Assembly (NCBI RefSeq): GCF_020740535.1
Contig: NZ_CP082362.1
Span: forward strand, 3,532,501-3,596,500
Origin: Streptomyces profundus
Lineage (GTDB): Bacteria; Actinomycetota; Actinomycetes; Streptomycetales; Streptomycetaceae
DNA: 64,000 nt
Direction of reading: 5' to 3'
Positions within the stretch are counted from its first letter, which is position 1, and every line of letters starts with the position of its first letter. This document shows positions 19,994 through 27,307 of the stretch, piece by piece. Under the pieces are notes generated by a model, which searched no databases, was not told the origin of the DNA, and was given only the letters and a program-made list of their open reading frames with translations. A program made the translations under genes and the position numbers.

Positions 19994-20061
19994 TCGCCGG
20001 TTTCGCCGATGCGCCGGTTCGCTCGTTGCTCGCGGCGCCCTGCTCGGCCGCCCGGTGGGCG

Positions 20062-20415
20062 TCAGGTCTGCCGCAGGCGCAGTCCGAGCAGGCCGAGGCC
20101 GGCTCCCAGGCAGGTGAGTCCGGCGCCCAGGGGCAGCACGGGCGCCGCCTGGCCGCCGTCGGCCGTGCGGCCGGTGGCCAGCCGCTCCCCGGCCGTGCCG
20201 TCGTCCAGGCCCCGGCCCTGCCAGCGGGTCACCGGCTGATCGACGATCCGCCAGTCGGCCACCCGCTCGTCGACGCGCTCGGCGTCCCCGGGGCCGCGGC
20301 GCCCGCCGGGTTCGTCGGCCGGGTCCCGTTCGCTCGCCGCCGCCATCGCGGAGAACGGAGCTGCGACGACGAACAGCAGTGTTCCGGCCAGCACGATTCC
20401 CACCCACAGCCTCAC
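20062..20415 (-). CDS. Small secreted or membrane-anchored protein, unknown function
   Basis: 117 residues from GTG 20415 (GAAGGG upstream). A hydrophobic N-terminal segment (VRLWVGIVLAGTLLFVVAAP, ending AMAAA) looks like a signal peptide. A charged Asp/Arg/Gly-rich middle contains VADWRIVDQPVTRWQGRGLDD. A second hydrophobic stretch (VLPLGAGLTCLGAGLGLLGL) ends in a short Arg tail, so the protein is probably fixed in the membrane by its C-terminus. No family recognised. It precedes the PadR operon on the same strand. Confidence 0.6.
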   Translation of the reverse strand: MRLWVGIVLAGTLLFVVAAPFSAMAAASERDPADEPGGRRGPGDAERVDERVADWRIVDQPVTRWQGRGLDDGTAGERLATGRTADGGQAAPVLPLGAGLTCLGAGLGLLGLRLRQT

Positions 20416-20570
20416 GAGTCCCGACCCTTCGCGGTGGTTCCGGGTTGCCCGAATGGTCCCGGTATGCCTTGGGGATGCCCCTCGGTCTGCCATCAGCTTG
20501 GCATATCAGAACTATTCGGGCATCTCGGGCGAGGGTGGGGTGGGCGCCGCCGAACTGCCGGGCGTGGCGG

Positions 20571-21551
20571 TCAGGTTCTGGTGAGGACGACCTTCCCCAC
20601 GTGCTCGCTCGACTCCAGGACGCGATGGGCCGCCGCCGCGTCCGAGAGCGGCAGCAGCCGGTCGACGACCGGGCGGACGCGGCCCTCGGCGATCAGCGGC
20701 CAGACGCGTTCCCTGACCGACGCCACGATCGCCGCCTTCTCCGCCGCCGGCCGGGCCCGCAGCGAGGTCGCGTGGATCGAGCCACGCTTGGCCAGCAGCT
20801 TCCGCAGGTCCAACTCGGCCTTGGCGCCGCCCTGGAGGCCGATGACCGCCAGCCGTCCGCCGGTGGCCAACGCCGCGATGTTGGAGGCCAGATAGCGGCC
20901 CCCCACGATGTCCAGGATCACATCGGCGCCGGCCCCCTCCGTCGCCGTCGCCAGCTCGTCGACGAAGTCGCTCTCCCGGTAGTTGATCAGGATCTCGGCG
21001 CCCAGCGCGCGGCAGCGCGCCAGCTTCTCCGCGCTGCCAGCCGTCACCGCGACCCGGGCGCCCACCGCCCTGGCGAGCTGGATCGCCAGCGTGCCGATGC
21101 CGCTGGACCCGCCGTGCACCAGCAGTGTCTCCCCGGCGCGCAGCCCGGCCAGCTCGAAGACGTTGGACCACACCGTGCAGGCCACCTCGGGCAGCCCGCC
21201 GGCCGCCACCACCCCCACGTCCCTGGGCACCGGCAGCAGTTGGCCGGCCGGGACACTGACCAACTCGGCGTAGCCGCCGCCGGCCAGCAGCGCGCACACC
21301 TCGTCGCCGACCCGCCAGCCGCTCACCCCGGACCCGACCGCGGCCACCCGCCCGGCACACTCCAGACCCGGATAGGGGGAGGCGCCCGGCGGCGGATCGT
21401 AGAACCCCTGACGTTGCAGCAGGTCCGCCCGGTTGACGCCGCTGGACGCGACATCGATCAACACCTCACCGGGACCCACGGCTGGATCCGGCACCTCGGT
21501 CCACACCAGCCGCTCGGGACCACCCGGCGCTGGAATCGTGATCGCACGCAT
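20571..21551 (-). CDS. NAD(P)H:quinone oxidoreductase (zeta-crystallin type, MDR)
   Basis: 326 residues starting at MRAITIPAPGGPERL (ATG 21551). Medium-chain reductase without the structural zinc loop: GroES-like domain with SSGVNRADLLQRQGFYDPPP and GLECAGRVAAVG. The Rossmann domain has LLVHGGSSGIGTLAIQLARA (here GGSSGIG in place of the usual GAAGGVG) and VILDIVGGRYL. Typical members reduce quinones with NADPH, often in detoxification. The open frame continues ~130 codons upstream through a tandem repeat, but that part is Arg/Gly-rich and does not belong to the enzyme. Confidence 0.92.
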   Translation of the reverse strand: MRAITIPAPGGPERLVWTEVPDPAVGPGEVLIDVASSGVNRADLLQRQGFYDPPPGASPYPGLECAGRVAAVGSGVSGWRVGDEVCALLAGGGYAELVSVPAGQLLPVPRDVGVVAAGGLPEVACTVWSNVFELAGLRAGETLLVHGGSSGIGTLAIQLARAVGARVAVTAGSAEKLARCRALGAEILINYRESDFVDELATATEGAGADVILDIVGGRYLASNIAALATGGRLAVIGLQGGAKAELDLRKLLAKRGSIHATSLRARPAAEKAAIVASVRERVWPLIAEGRVRPVVDRLLPLSDAAAAHRVLESSEHVGKVVLTRT

Positions 21552-21660
21552 GCCGCCGACGCTACCGCCCGCCGCCCGCCGGCGGCGGCTCCGTCGCTGG
21601 CATGCGCACGACCAACTGGCGGCCGGGAGCCGCGGGGAGTTGTCCTCCCCGGTCTTCCGG

Positions 21661-21765
21661 CCAACGCGGCGAGCGCGCGCGCCGGGGCGGCGAGCGTGCA
21701 CGCCAACGCGGCGAGCGTGCACGCCGGGGCGGCGAGCGTGCACGCCAACGCGGCGAGCGGGGCAG
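21661..21765. repeat. 21-bp tandem repeat, five copies
   Basis: Five consecutive 21-bp units starting at 21661, 21682, 21703, 21724 and 21745, with the core GCGGCGAGCGTGCACG. Units alternate between CCAACG and CCGGGG at their 5' end, giving a 42-bp higher-order period. It lies upstream of the quinone oxidoreductase start. The unit is a multiple of three and stays open in several frames, but no protein feature supports translation. Confidence 0.85.
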
Positions 21766-21781
21766 ACCGTGGCCGGCGCAC

Positions 21782-21999
21782 CTAGGGTGCGTCGTTGGGA
21801 TCTCCGTGGATGGCGAGCGGCTCCCCCAGCCTGGCGGCTGGGAGGAATTGCTCTCCAGGCCCTTGGGGCCTGGAGGAGCCGGATCGCAGCTCGTACTCCG
21901 CCGAACCTCGTCCGGGAGGTGCCCCCATCCGCTGGGGGCACCTCCCGGACGGAGTCTGGGGGAGTACGAGCCCGCGAAGATCCAAACGACGTGGCCTAG
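21782..21999. mobile_element. 218-bp MITE-like element with 22-bp imperfect terminal inverted repeats
   Basis: The ends CTAGGGTGCGTCGTTGGGATCT (21782-21803, cited here by its parts CTAGG, CGTCGTT and GGATCT) and the reverse complement of 21978-21999 match at 18 of 22 positions. Inside are nested hairpins: CTCCAGGCCC/GGGCCTGGAG near 21852-21875, and a perfect 15-bp stem 21912-21926 / 21934-21948 that extends outward to 21909-21951. A CTCGTACTCC/GGAGTACGAG pair encloses it. There is no coding capacity. It resembles small non-autonomous or palindromic repeats spread in Streptomyces genomes. The right end contributes the stop codon (21996-21998) of the neighbouring small gene. Confidence 0.65.
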
Positions 22000-22268
22000 T
22001 CCAGCGGGTGGGCGGGGATGTCCACTCGGTGTTGCTCCTCGTAGACCATGTGCACCAGCTCGGCGATGCACTGGCCACAGGCGTAGAGGTCGCCGTCCGC
22101 GCGTGGGGCGCGGATGGGGCCGATCCACAGCACGCTGATGTTCTCCCGGCGGCAGTAGAGCCAACACCGCCCGGTGACCCACTCGTTGCCGCCCGTTCCC
22201 CGATGTGGGACGGGCCAGCCGCTGACGCCCGAGAAGCTGATGCCGCCGAGCGAGACCCGCGCCCTCAC
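21996..22268 (-). CDS. Small Cys-rich protein, possible zinc-binding
   Basis: Up to 90 residues. Cysteines are spaced CWLYC near the middle and CGQC 25-30 residues later, in the context RENISVLWIGPIRAP and YACGQCIAELVHMVYEEQHR. The CxxxC/CxxC arrangement suggests a small zinc-binding fold. Conserved-looking Trp/Cys/Ile positions support a real gene, although no family is recognised. The true start may be internal (for example at the GTG before TGRCWLYC). The last codons and the stop lie in the right repeat of the MITE-like element, so the C-terminus may have been altered by insertion. Confidence 0.5.
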   Translation of the reverse strand: MRARVSLGGISFSGVSGWPVPHRGTGGNEWVTGRCWLYCRRENISVLWIGPIRAPRADGDLYACGQCIAELVHMVYEEQHRVDIPAHPLD

Positions 22269-22694
22269 GCCGAACCCACCGGCCCTCGACGAGGGCCGCG
22301 CGACACCACGCCCCGACCGCTCCCTGCCATCCTCACTCCAACTCGACGCGATTCTTACCTTCCGTGCTCACACCATCACCCACCGGAAGCCTCGCTTGGG
22401 CGGAGTCGGGAATTTTCACTGGTTCGGAGCCCATCCCTCCGCACAATCGTGCGGCGAACCGGCCGGCGCCGGTGGGACAACGGGGCGCCGGGTGCTCTCC
22501 GCTGTACCACCGGCGCACGGAGCCGGCCTCGACGCGCGCCCCGGCACAGCGCCGAGCGCCCGAACCCAGGGGAGGGCTCGGGCGCTCGGCGTCAGAGGAG
22601 ACTCAGGGGAACCTCGGCTGAACCCAGCGGGGTTCAGGGGGTTCAGGAAAGAGTCCAGGAAGACTCGGGAAGACCCAGGAAGACCCGGGAAGGC
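22269..22694. other. Intergenic stretch with hairpins and a 10-bp tandem repeat
   Basis: 426 bp without a supported gene. It holds a CCGCAC/GTGCGG hairpin near 22437-22452, a strong terminator at 22551-22590, an 8-bp hairpin CTGAACCC/GGGTTCAG at 22618-22637, and five 10-bp direct repeats at 22651-22700. A promoter for the leftward small Cys-rich gene should lie in its left part, but no clear boxes are visible. Confidence 0.5.
22551..22590 (-). terminator. Terminator downstream of the zinc-ribbon gene
   Basis: Perfect 13-bp arms GCCGAGCGCCCGA (22551-22563) and TCGGGCGCTCGGC (22578-22590) with a 14-nt loop. It lies ~105 bp beyond the stop of the leftward zinc-ribbon gene. Confidence 0.65.
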
Positions 22695-22700
22695 TCAGGA
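22651..22700. repeat. 10-bp purine-rich tandem repeat, five units
   Basis: Five consecutive decamers of consensus AGACYCRGGA occupy 22651-22700 in exact register (gagtccagga, agactcggga, agacccagga, agacccggga, aggctcagga). One unit equals about one helical turn. The array overlaps the last codons of the zinc-ribbon gene. Confidence 0.75.
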
Positions 22701-23003
22701 GGAGAAGAACAGGCCGGAGAAGCCGTTCTTGCGGCGCTTGCCGTGGTAGCCGCCGTGGTGGCCGCCGTGCTGCGGCGCGCCCCAGCTCGGTCCCGGCGGC
22801 TGCTGGTAGTGCGCCTGCTGCGGCGGGGGCGGCGCGGCGCCGGGCGGGGGGCCCTGCGGCTCCCACTGCGACTCCAGCTGCGTGATGTGCTCAAGCTCGC
22901 CGTAGTCGAGGAAGATCCCCCGGCAGCCACTGCACTGCTCGATCTGGATCCCGCTTCGGCTGAACGTGTGCATCGGCGCACGGCACTTGGGACACTGCAT
23001 CAT
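22695..23003 (-). CDS. TFIIB-type zinc-ribbon protein
   Basis: 102 residues. The N-terminus MMQCPKCRAPMHTFSRSGI, followed by IEQCSGCRGIFLDYGELEHI, is a classic zf-TFIIB ribbon (CxxC-N18-CxxC) with the usual GIFLD continuation. The rest is Pro/Gln/Gly/His-rich (QQAHYQQPPGP, GGHHGGYHGKRR) and probably disordered; the His-rich end could bind metal. Function of such small ribbons is unknown in bacteria. It lies 35 nt downstream of the phosphotransferase gene on the same strand, so they may be co-transcribed. Confidence 0.88.
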   Translation of the reverse strand: MMQCPKCRAPMHTFSRSGIQIEQCSGCRGIFLDYGELEHITQLESQWEPQGPPPGAAPPPPQQAHYQQPPGPSWGAPQHGGHHGGYHGKRRKNGFSGLFFSS

Positions 23004-23038
23004 CGGCTCCAGGGCGTCGATCCGCTGTCGCTCTCAGC

Positions 23039-23935
23039 CTACGGCAGGCCGGCGATTCGGCCACAGGAGTCGACCAACGCCACGCCGTCGTAGTCGAGTT
23101 GGGTGTCCGTCAGCTGTGCGCGGAGGAGCGCCTGGGCCGCGCTCTGCACGGTCAGGGCGCGGGTCGCCGCCTCCAGCCAGGGCCAGGGGTCGCCGGTCGT
23201 GCCGTAGCCGGCCAGCAGCTGCTGCCAGTCGTTCGGGTCCAGCAGCCCGGCCGCGTACCAGGCGGCCGGTCTGGCCAGGTCCCAGGCGGGGTCGCCGACG
23301 CCCAGATCGTCGATGTCGATCAGGCGCCAGCCGTCCGCCCACACCAGTTGGCCGAGGTGGAAGTCGCCGTGGCAGAGCGTGGGTCGGACGGTCGGCCGGG
23401 TGGGTGAAGGGTGGTCGGCGGCGCGGAGCACCAGCGTTCGCGCGCTCGCGAAGCGGCTGCCGGTCACCCTGCCGCGGAGTCGTTCCACCGCGCGGGCCGC
23501 GCGGGCGGGGCCGGCCGCCGCCGGCAGGGGGAGGGGCAGGGTGGCCGGCCGCACCGCGTGCAGGCGGGCCAGCAGCGCGCCGGCCTCGGCCCAGGGGAAA
23601 CGCTCGGGGGCGGCCTGGTCCACGGGCTGGCCATAGGGCCAGCGGGTGACCAGCCGACCGCGCCGCACCGTCGCCTCGCCCAGCGGGGTCAGCAACACGC
23701 CGTGCAGAGCGGCATGTTGAGCGACCCTCAGGCGGGCGCGCAGCGCGGCCTGGTCGCTCGCCGGGGAGTGCGCCTTCACCACCACGGGCCCGAGGCGGAT
23801 CACCGTGCCGTCGGCCTCGTCCGCCAACACGGCGACCGGCTCCGCCGGTTGGACCATCGGCTCCGGCTCCGCCGCCGGCGGCAGCTCGGCGGACACGCCG
23901 TCCGGGCCCACGTCCGGGCCCACGTCCGTCGTCAT
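23039..23935 (-). CDS. Phosphotransferase of the APH family
   Basis: 298 residues. N-lobe strand TVIRLGPVVVKAHSP with the ATP lysine, LVTRWPYGQPVDQA, Brenner motif LCHGDFHLGQLVWADG and metal motif LIDIDDLGVGDPAWDLARP. It is unlike the APH protein at 8594-9637 in length and motifs, so the two are not recent duplicates. The substrate is unknown. The first ~25 residues carry repeated DVGPD units and may be flexible. Confidence 0.82.
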   Translation of the reverse strand: MTTDVGPDVGPDGVSAELPPAAEPEPMVQPAEPVAVLADEADGTVIRLGPVVVKAHSPASDQAALRARLRVAQHAALHGVLLTPLGEATVRRGRLVTRWPYGQPVDQAAPERFPWAEAGALLARLHAVRPATLPLPLPAAAGPARAARAVERLRGRVTGSRFASARTLVLRAADHPSPTRPTVRPTLCHGDFHLGQLVWADGWRLIDIDDLGVGDPAWDLARPAAWYAAGLLDPNDWQQLLAGYGTTGDPWPWLEAATRALTVQSAAQALLRAQLTDTQLDYDGVALVDSCGRIAGLP

Positions 23936-23981
23936 GGGCCGATGGTAGGGCCGCGCCGCGTCGGTGACACCTGACGAAGCG

Positions 23982-25043
23982 TCAACTGACCGGCGCCGCA
24001 GTGGAGTCGCGGACCCGCAGGGCGTGGCCCGTGGTCTTGCGGCGGGGCCGCGCCGAGCGGGGGCGCAGCGCCATCTCCAGGGCCCAGGCCCCCATGTCGG
24101 GCATCGGCAGGGCGACCGTGGTCAGCGCGGGGGCGAGGTCCTGGGCGACCTGGATGTCGTCGAAGCCGACCACCGAGACCCGCTCGGGGACCGGCACGCC
24201 GCGCTCCCGCAGCACGGAGAGGACGCCGGTCGCCATCGCGTCGTTGAGGGCCACGATCGCGGTGGTCTCGGGCCACTCGCGCAGGATGCGCTCCGTGCAG
24301 TCCCGGCCGCCCTCGCGGGTGAAGTCCCCCGAGACCGTGGGGACCGCGCCGGGTTCAAGACCGTGGGTGGTGAACGCCTGGTGGATGCCGCCGAGTCGGT
24401 CGGCGATGGTGGTGAGGTTGGCCGGGCCGCTGGCGATGGCGACCCTGCGGTGGCCGAGGCCGAGGAGATGGCCGGCGATGGTCTCGCCCGAGCCCCGGTT
24501 GTCGGGCAACACCGCGTCGCTGCGCAGATGGTGACGGCCTATCACGGCGACCCGGCCGCCGGCCTCCTGGTAGTCGAGCAGCTCGCGGTTGGCGCCTTCC
24601 TCGTCCGCCCGGTCGACATAGCCGGAGCCGGCCATCACGATGGCGCCGACGCGGTGCGCGCGCAGCAGTCTGATCTGCGCGAGTTCGGCCTGGGGCGCGC
24701 GGGCGGTGTGGCTGATCTGCACCGTCCAGCCGTTCTCGGACGCGACCCGGACGGCGCCGCTGGCGATCTCGGAGAAGTACGGGTCGCCGATCTCGTAGAC
24801 GATGAGCCCGGCCACCCGGGGCACCCCGCCGGCCAGGGTGCTGGCGTGGACATTGGGGACATACCCCATCTCGGCGGCGATGGCGCGGACATGGTGGGCG
24901 ACCTCGTCCGAGACGCCGTCCCGGCCCCTGAGCGAGCGGGAGGCCGTGGCGATCGAGACGCCGGCCCGTTCCGCGACATCCACCAGGCGCGGAGTCCTGG
25001 CGCCCTTCTCGGCTGGTCCGTCCCCGTGTGCATGTCGGACCAT
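23982..25043 (-). CDS. LacI-family transcriptional regulator
   Basis: 353 residues from ATG 25043 (MVRHAHGD); an upstream TTG at 25094 would add 17 residues but has poor support. N-terminal HTH LVDVAERAGVSIATASRSLRGRDGVS, hinge helix YVPNVHASTLAGG, then a periplasmic-binding-type effector domain (VAGLIVYEIGDPYFSEIASGA, SVVGFDDIQVAQDLAPALTTV) with a basic C-terminus. It is divergent from the Liv-type transporter operon, with a LacI-type operator between. It probably represses the transporter and itself until a transported ligand binds. Confidence 0.92.
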   Translation of the reverse strand: MVRHAHGDGPAEKGARTPRLVDVAERAGVSIATASRSLRGRDGVSDEVAHHVRAIAAEMGYVPNVHASTLAGGVPRVAGLIVYEIGDPYFSEIASGAVRVASENGWTVQISHTARAPQAELAQIRLLRAHRVGAIVMAGSGYVDRADEEGANRELLDYQEAGGRVAVIGRHHLRSDAVLPDNRGSGETIAGHLLGLGHRRVAIASGPANLTTIADRLGGIHQAFTTHGLEPGAVPTVSGDFTREGGRDCTERILREWPETTAIVALNDAMATGVLSVLRERGVPVPERVSVVGFDDIQVAQDLAPALTTVALPMPDMGAWALEMALRPRSARPRRKTTGHALRVRDSTAAPVS

Positions 25044-25106
25044 TCCGGCACCACCGTCTCTCGTCACGCCTATTGCCAGGCTGCTGGACCGCAAGTACGG
25101 TACCGC

Positions 25107-25128
25107 AAACGCTTACGAAAGCGCTTAC
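25107..25128. promoter_or_regulatory. Predicted LacI-family operator
   Basis: Two tandem half-conserved sites, AAACGCTTAC and GAAAGCGCTTAC, contain the palindrome AAGCGCTT at 25119-25126. This is a classic LacI/GalR operator core (central CG). It lies between the divergent LacI-type regulator and the transporter operon, so it can control both. Confidence 0.75.
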
Positions 25129-25194
25129 TCAACGGTTGCACCCCACGGGCTGCCAATGAGGTCCCGATGCAATGAAGCAGGGAGAAGTCACCTC

Positions 25195-26415
25195 ATGTTC
25201 AAGTTGAGCCGACGCGGTCTTGGACTCGCGGCCACGCTCTCGGCATCCGCGCTCGTCCTGACCGCCTGCTCGGGCGACTCGGGCGGCGGGGGTTCCGACG
25301 ACAAGATCGTCATAGGCATCTCGCTCCCGTTGACCGGCGACTTCTCCGAGCCGGGCAAGGGTGTCCAGCGTGGGTACGAGGTCTGGGCCGAGATGATCAA
25401 CGACGACGGTGGACTGCTCGGCCGCGAGGTCGAGCTGAAGATCCTCGACGACCAGTCCAACGCCGACCGGGTGGTCCAGGACTACGAGGCGCTGATCGCG
25501 CAGGAGCAGGTCGACCTCGTCTTCGGCCCGTTCTCCACCCGCCTCGTGGTGCCGAGCGCCCGGGTGGCCTCGGAGTACGGGATGCTCTTCGTCGAGCCGG
25601 CCGGCGCCGCGACCGAGGTGTTCGAGCAAGGCTTTGAAAACCTTTTCTACGCCGCCCCCGCCATCGCCGACGACCACTACAACCACCTGGCCGAGCACAT
25701 CCTGGCGCTGCCCGAGGGCGAGCGCCCGCAGACGGTGGCGGTCGCGGCCATGGACGACCCGTTCGCCCAGGGCACCGCCTACGGCCTGCGCGACCAGCTC
25801 GCCGAGGCGGGCCTCGACATCGTCGTCGACGAGGTCTACCCGCCGAACACCACCGACTTCTCCAGCATCGCCGCCAAGATCAACGACTCGGACGCCGACG
25901 TGGTGATCGGCGGCACCCAGTACCAGGACGCCGTCAACCTGATCGTCGCCCTGCAACAGCTCGACTACCACCCGCAGTTGGCGGCGTTCTCCACCGCGCC
26001 GACCAACCCCGAGTTCCCGCAGGCCATCGGCTCGCAGACCGAGGGCATCCTGTCGCCCACCGGCTACACCCCCGATGCCAGCTACCCGTCCAACGTGGCG
26101 TTCGTCGAGACCTACACCGAGATCCACGGCAACCCGCCGTCCGAGGACGAGGCCAACGCCTTCACCACCGGGCAGGTCGTGGCGGCGGCGGTCGAGGCCG
26201 TGGGCTGCGCCGAACAGGGCGACTGCCAGCAGCAGCTGATCGACTGGCTCCGGGAGAACGAGGTCGAGACCGTCGTCGGCCCGCTGTCCTGGGACGCCGA
26301 GGGCCGCCCGCAGAGCGCGCACCTGATCCAGCAGTATGTGGACGGCGAGATCAAGATCGTGCTGCCGGCCGACGCCGCCGAGGCCGAGTTCGTCTTCCCG
26401 AAGCCGGCTTGGTGA
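25195..26415 (+). CDS. Liv-type ABC transporter substrate-binding lipoprotein
   Basis: 406 residues. A lipoprotein signal peptide (LSRRGLGLAATLSASALVLTAC, lipobox LTAC) is followed by a Gly/Ser linker and a type I periplasmic-binding fold (Peripla_BP_6): IVIGISLPLTGDFSEPGKGVQ, VDLVFGPFSTRLVVPSARVA, ADVVIGGTQYQDAVNLI. Start ATG 25195 has GGGAGAAG upstream. Proteins of this class bind branched-chain amino acids, amides, urea or aromatic acids; the ligand cannot be told from sequence. LacI-type rather than Lrp-type control hints at a catabolic substrate. Confidence 0.9.
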   Translation: MFKLSRRGLGLAATLSASALVLTACSGDSGGGGSDDKIVIGISLPLTGDFSEPGKGVQRGYEVWAEMINDDGGLLGREVELKILDDQSNADRVVQDYEALIAQEQVDLVFGPFSTRLVVPSARVASEYGMLFVEPAGAATEVFEQGFENLFYAAPAIADDHYNHLAEHILALPEGERPQTVAVAAMDDPFAQGTAYGLRDQLAEAGLDIVVDEVYPPNTTDFSSIAAKINDSDADVVIGGTQYQDAVNLIVALQQLDYHPQLAAFSTAPTNPEFPQAIGSQTEGILSPTGYTPDASYPSNVAFVETYTEIHGNPPSEDEANAFTTGQVVAAAVEAVGCAEQGDCQQQLIDWLRENEVETVVGPLSWDAEGRPQSAHLIQQYVDGEIKIVLPADAAEAEFVFPKPAW

Positions 26416-26422
26416 GTGGCCC

Positions 26423-27307
26423 GTGTCGGGATCCCTTCTCTTCCAGAGCCTGGTGCTCGGCGTGCTGCTGGGAGGGCTCAACGCCCTCCTGGCGGCGGGC
26501 CTGACCCTCTACTTCGGGGTCATGCGGGTGGTGATGATCGCCCACTCGGCGTTCCTGATCCTCGCCGCCTATCTGGCCTGGTACTTCAACCAGCAGACCG
26601 GCCTCGACCCGCTGCTCTCGCTGTTCGTCACGGTGCCGCTGTTCTTCGTCGTCGGCATCGGGATGCAGCGCCTGCTGATCACCCGGCTGCGCCCGGCGAC
26701 GCTGACCATGATGTCGGTGCTGCTGACCTTCGCCATCGCCCTGTTCATCGAGGGCATGATCGGCTTCGTCTGGAGCGGCACCCAGCGCCGCATCCAACTC
26801 CCCTACTCCGGCTCCAACATCGAGTTCTTCGGCGCCCGGATCGCGGTCGTCAAGCTGATCGCGTTCGGCCTTGCCGCCGTCTCCCTCGCCCTGCTCTACG
26901 TGATCCTCAAGAAGAGCCGGTTCGGGCAGGCGCTGCGGGCCACCATCCAGCATCCTGAGGCCGCCAAGCTGGTCGGCGTCAAGACGGACCGGATCGCCGG
27001 TCTCGGCTTCGGCCTCGGCCTGGCCACCGCCGCCGTCGGCGGCACGGCGCTCTCGTTGGACGCCACCATCTACCCGTCGCTGCACTGGCACTGGATCGGC
27101 CCGCTGATGGCGATCATCGTCGTCGGCGGACTCGGCTCCATCCCGGGCACGGCCATCGCCGCCATGGTCCTGGGCATCGGGCAGAGCCTCCTCCAGGTCG
27201 AGATCGGCACCACCTGGGCGCAGACCCTCTTCTATGTGGCGCTCTTCGGGACGTTGATGCTCCGCCCGCAGGGATTCTTCGGAGGTCGTCTTGCGCAACG
27301 CTTCTGA
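26423..27307 (+). CDS. Liv-type ABC permease (LivH-like)
   Basis: About 294 residues from GTG 26423, 8 nt after the binding-protein stop. Around eight membrane helices (LGGLNALLAAGLTLYFGVM, LTFAIALFIEGMIGFVW, LMAIIVVGGLGSIPGTAIAA) and the permease loop GQALRATIQHPEAAKLVGV, which contacts the ATPase. The 3' end overlaps the next permease start by 17 bp. Confidence 0.9.
   Translation: MSGSLLFQSLVLGVLLGGLNALLAAGLTLYFGVMRVVMIAHSAFLILAAYLAWYFNQQTGLDPLLSLFVTVPLFFVVGIGMQRLLITRLRPATLTMMSVLLTFAIALFIEGMIGFVWSGTQRRIQLPYSGSNIEFFGARIAVVKLIAFGLAAVSLALLYVILKKSRFGQALRATIQHPEAAKLVGVKTDRIAGLGFGLGLATAAVGGTALSLDATIYPSLHWHWIGPLMAIIVVGGLGSIPGTAIAAMVLGIGQSLLQVEIGTTWAQTLFYVALFGTLMLRPQGFFGGRLAQRF

Noticed and set aside
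21661..21765. Possible CRISPR array in the 21-bp repeats
   Set aside because: Units are directly tandem with no spacers and no cas genes are near.
21552..21941. N-terminal extension of the quinone oxidoreductase through the tandem repeat
   Set aside because: The ~130 extra residues are Arg/Gly-rich repeats unlike the family, and MRAITIPAPGG is the normal N-terminus.
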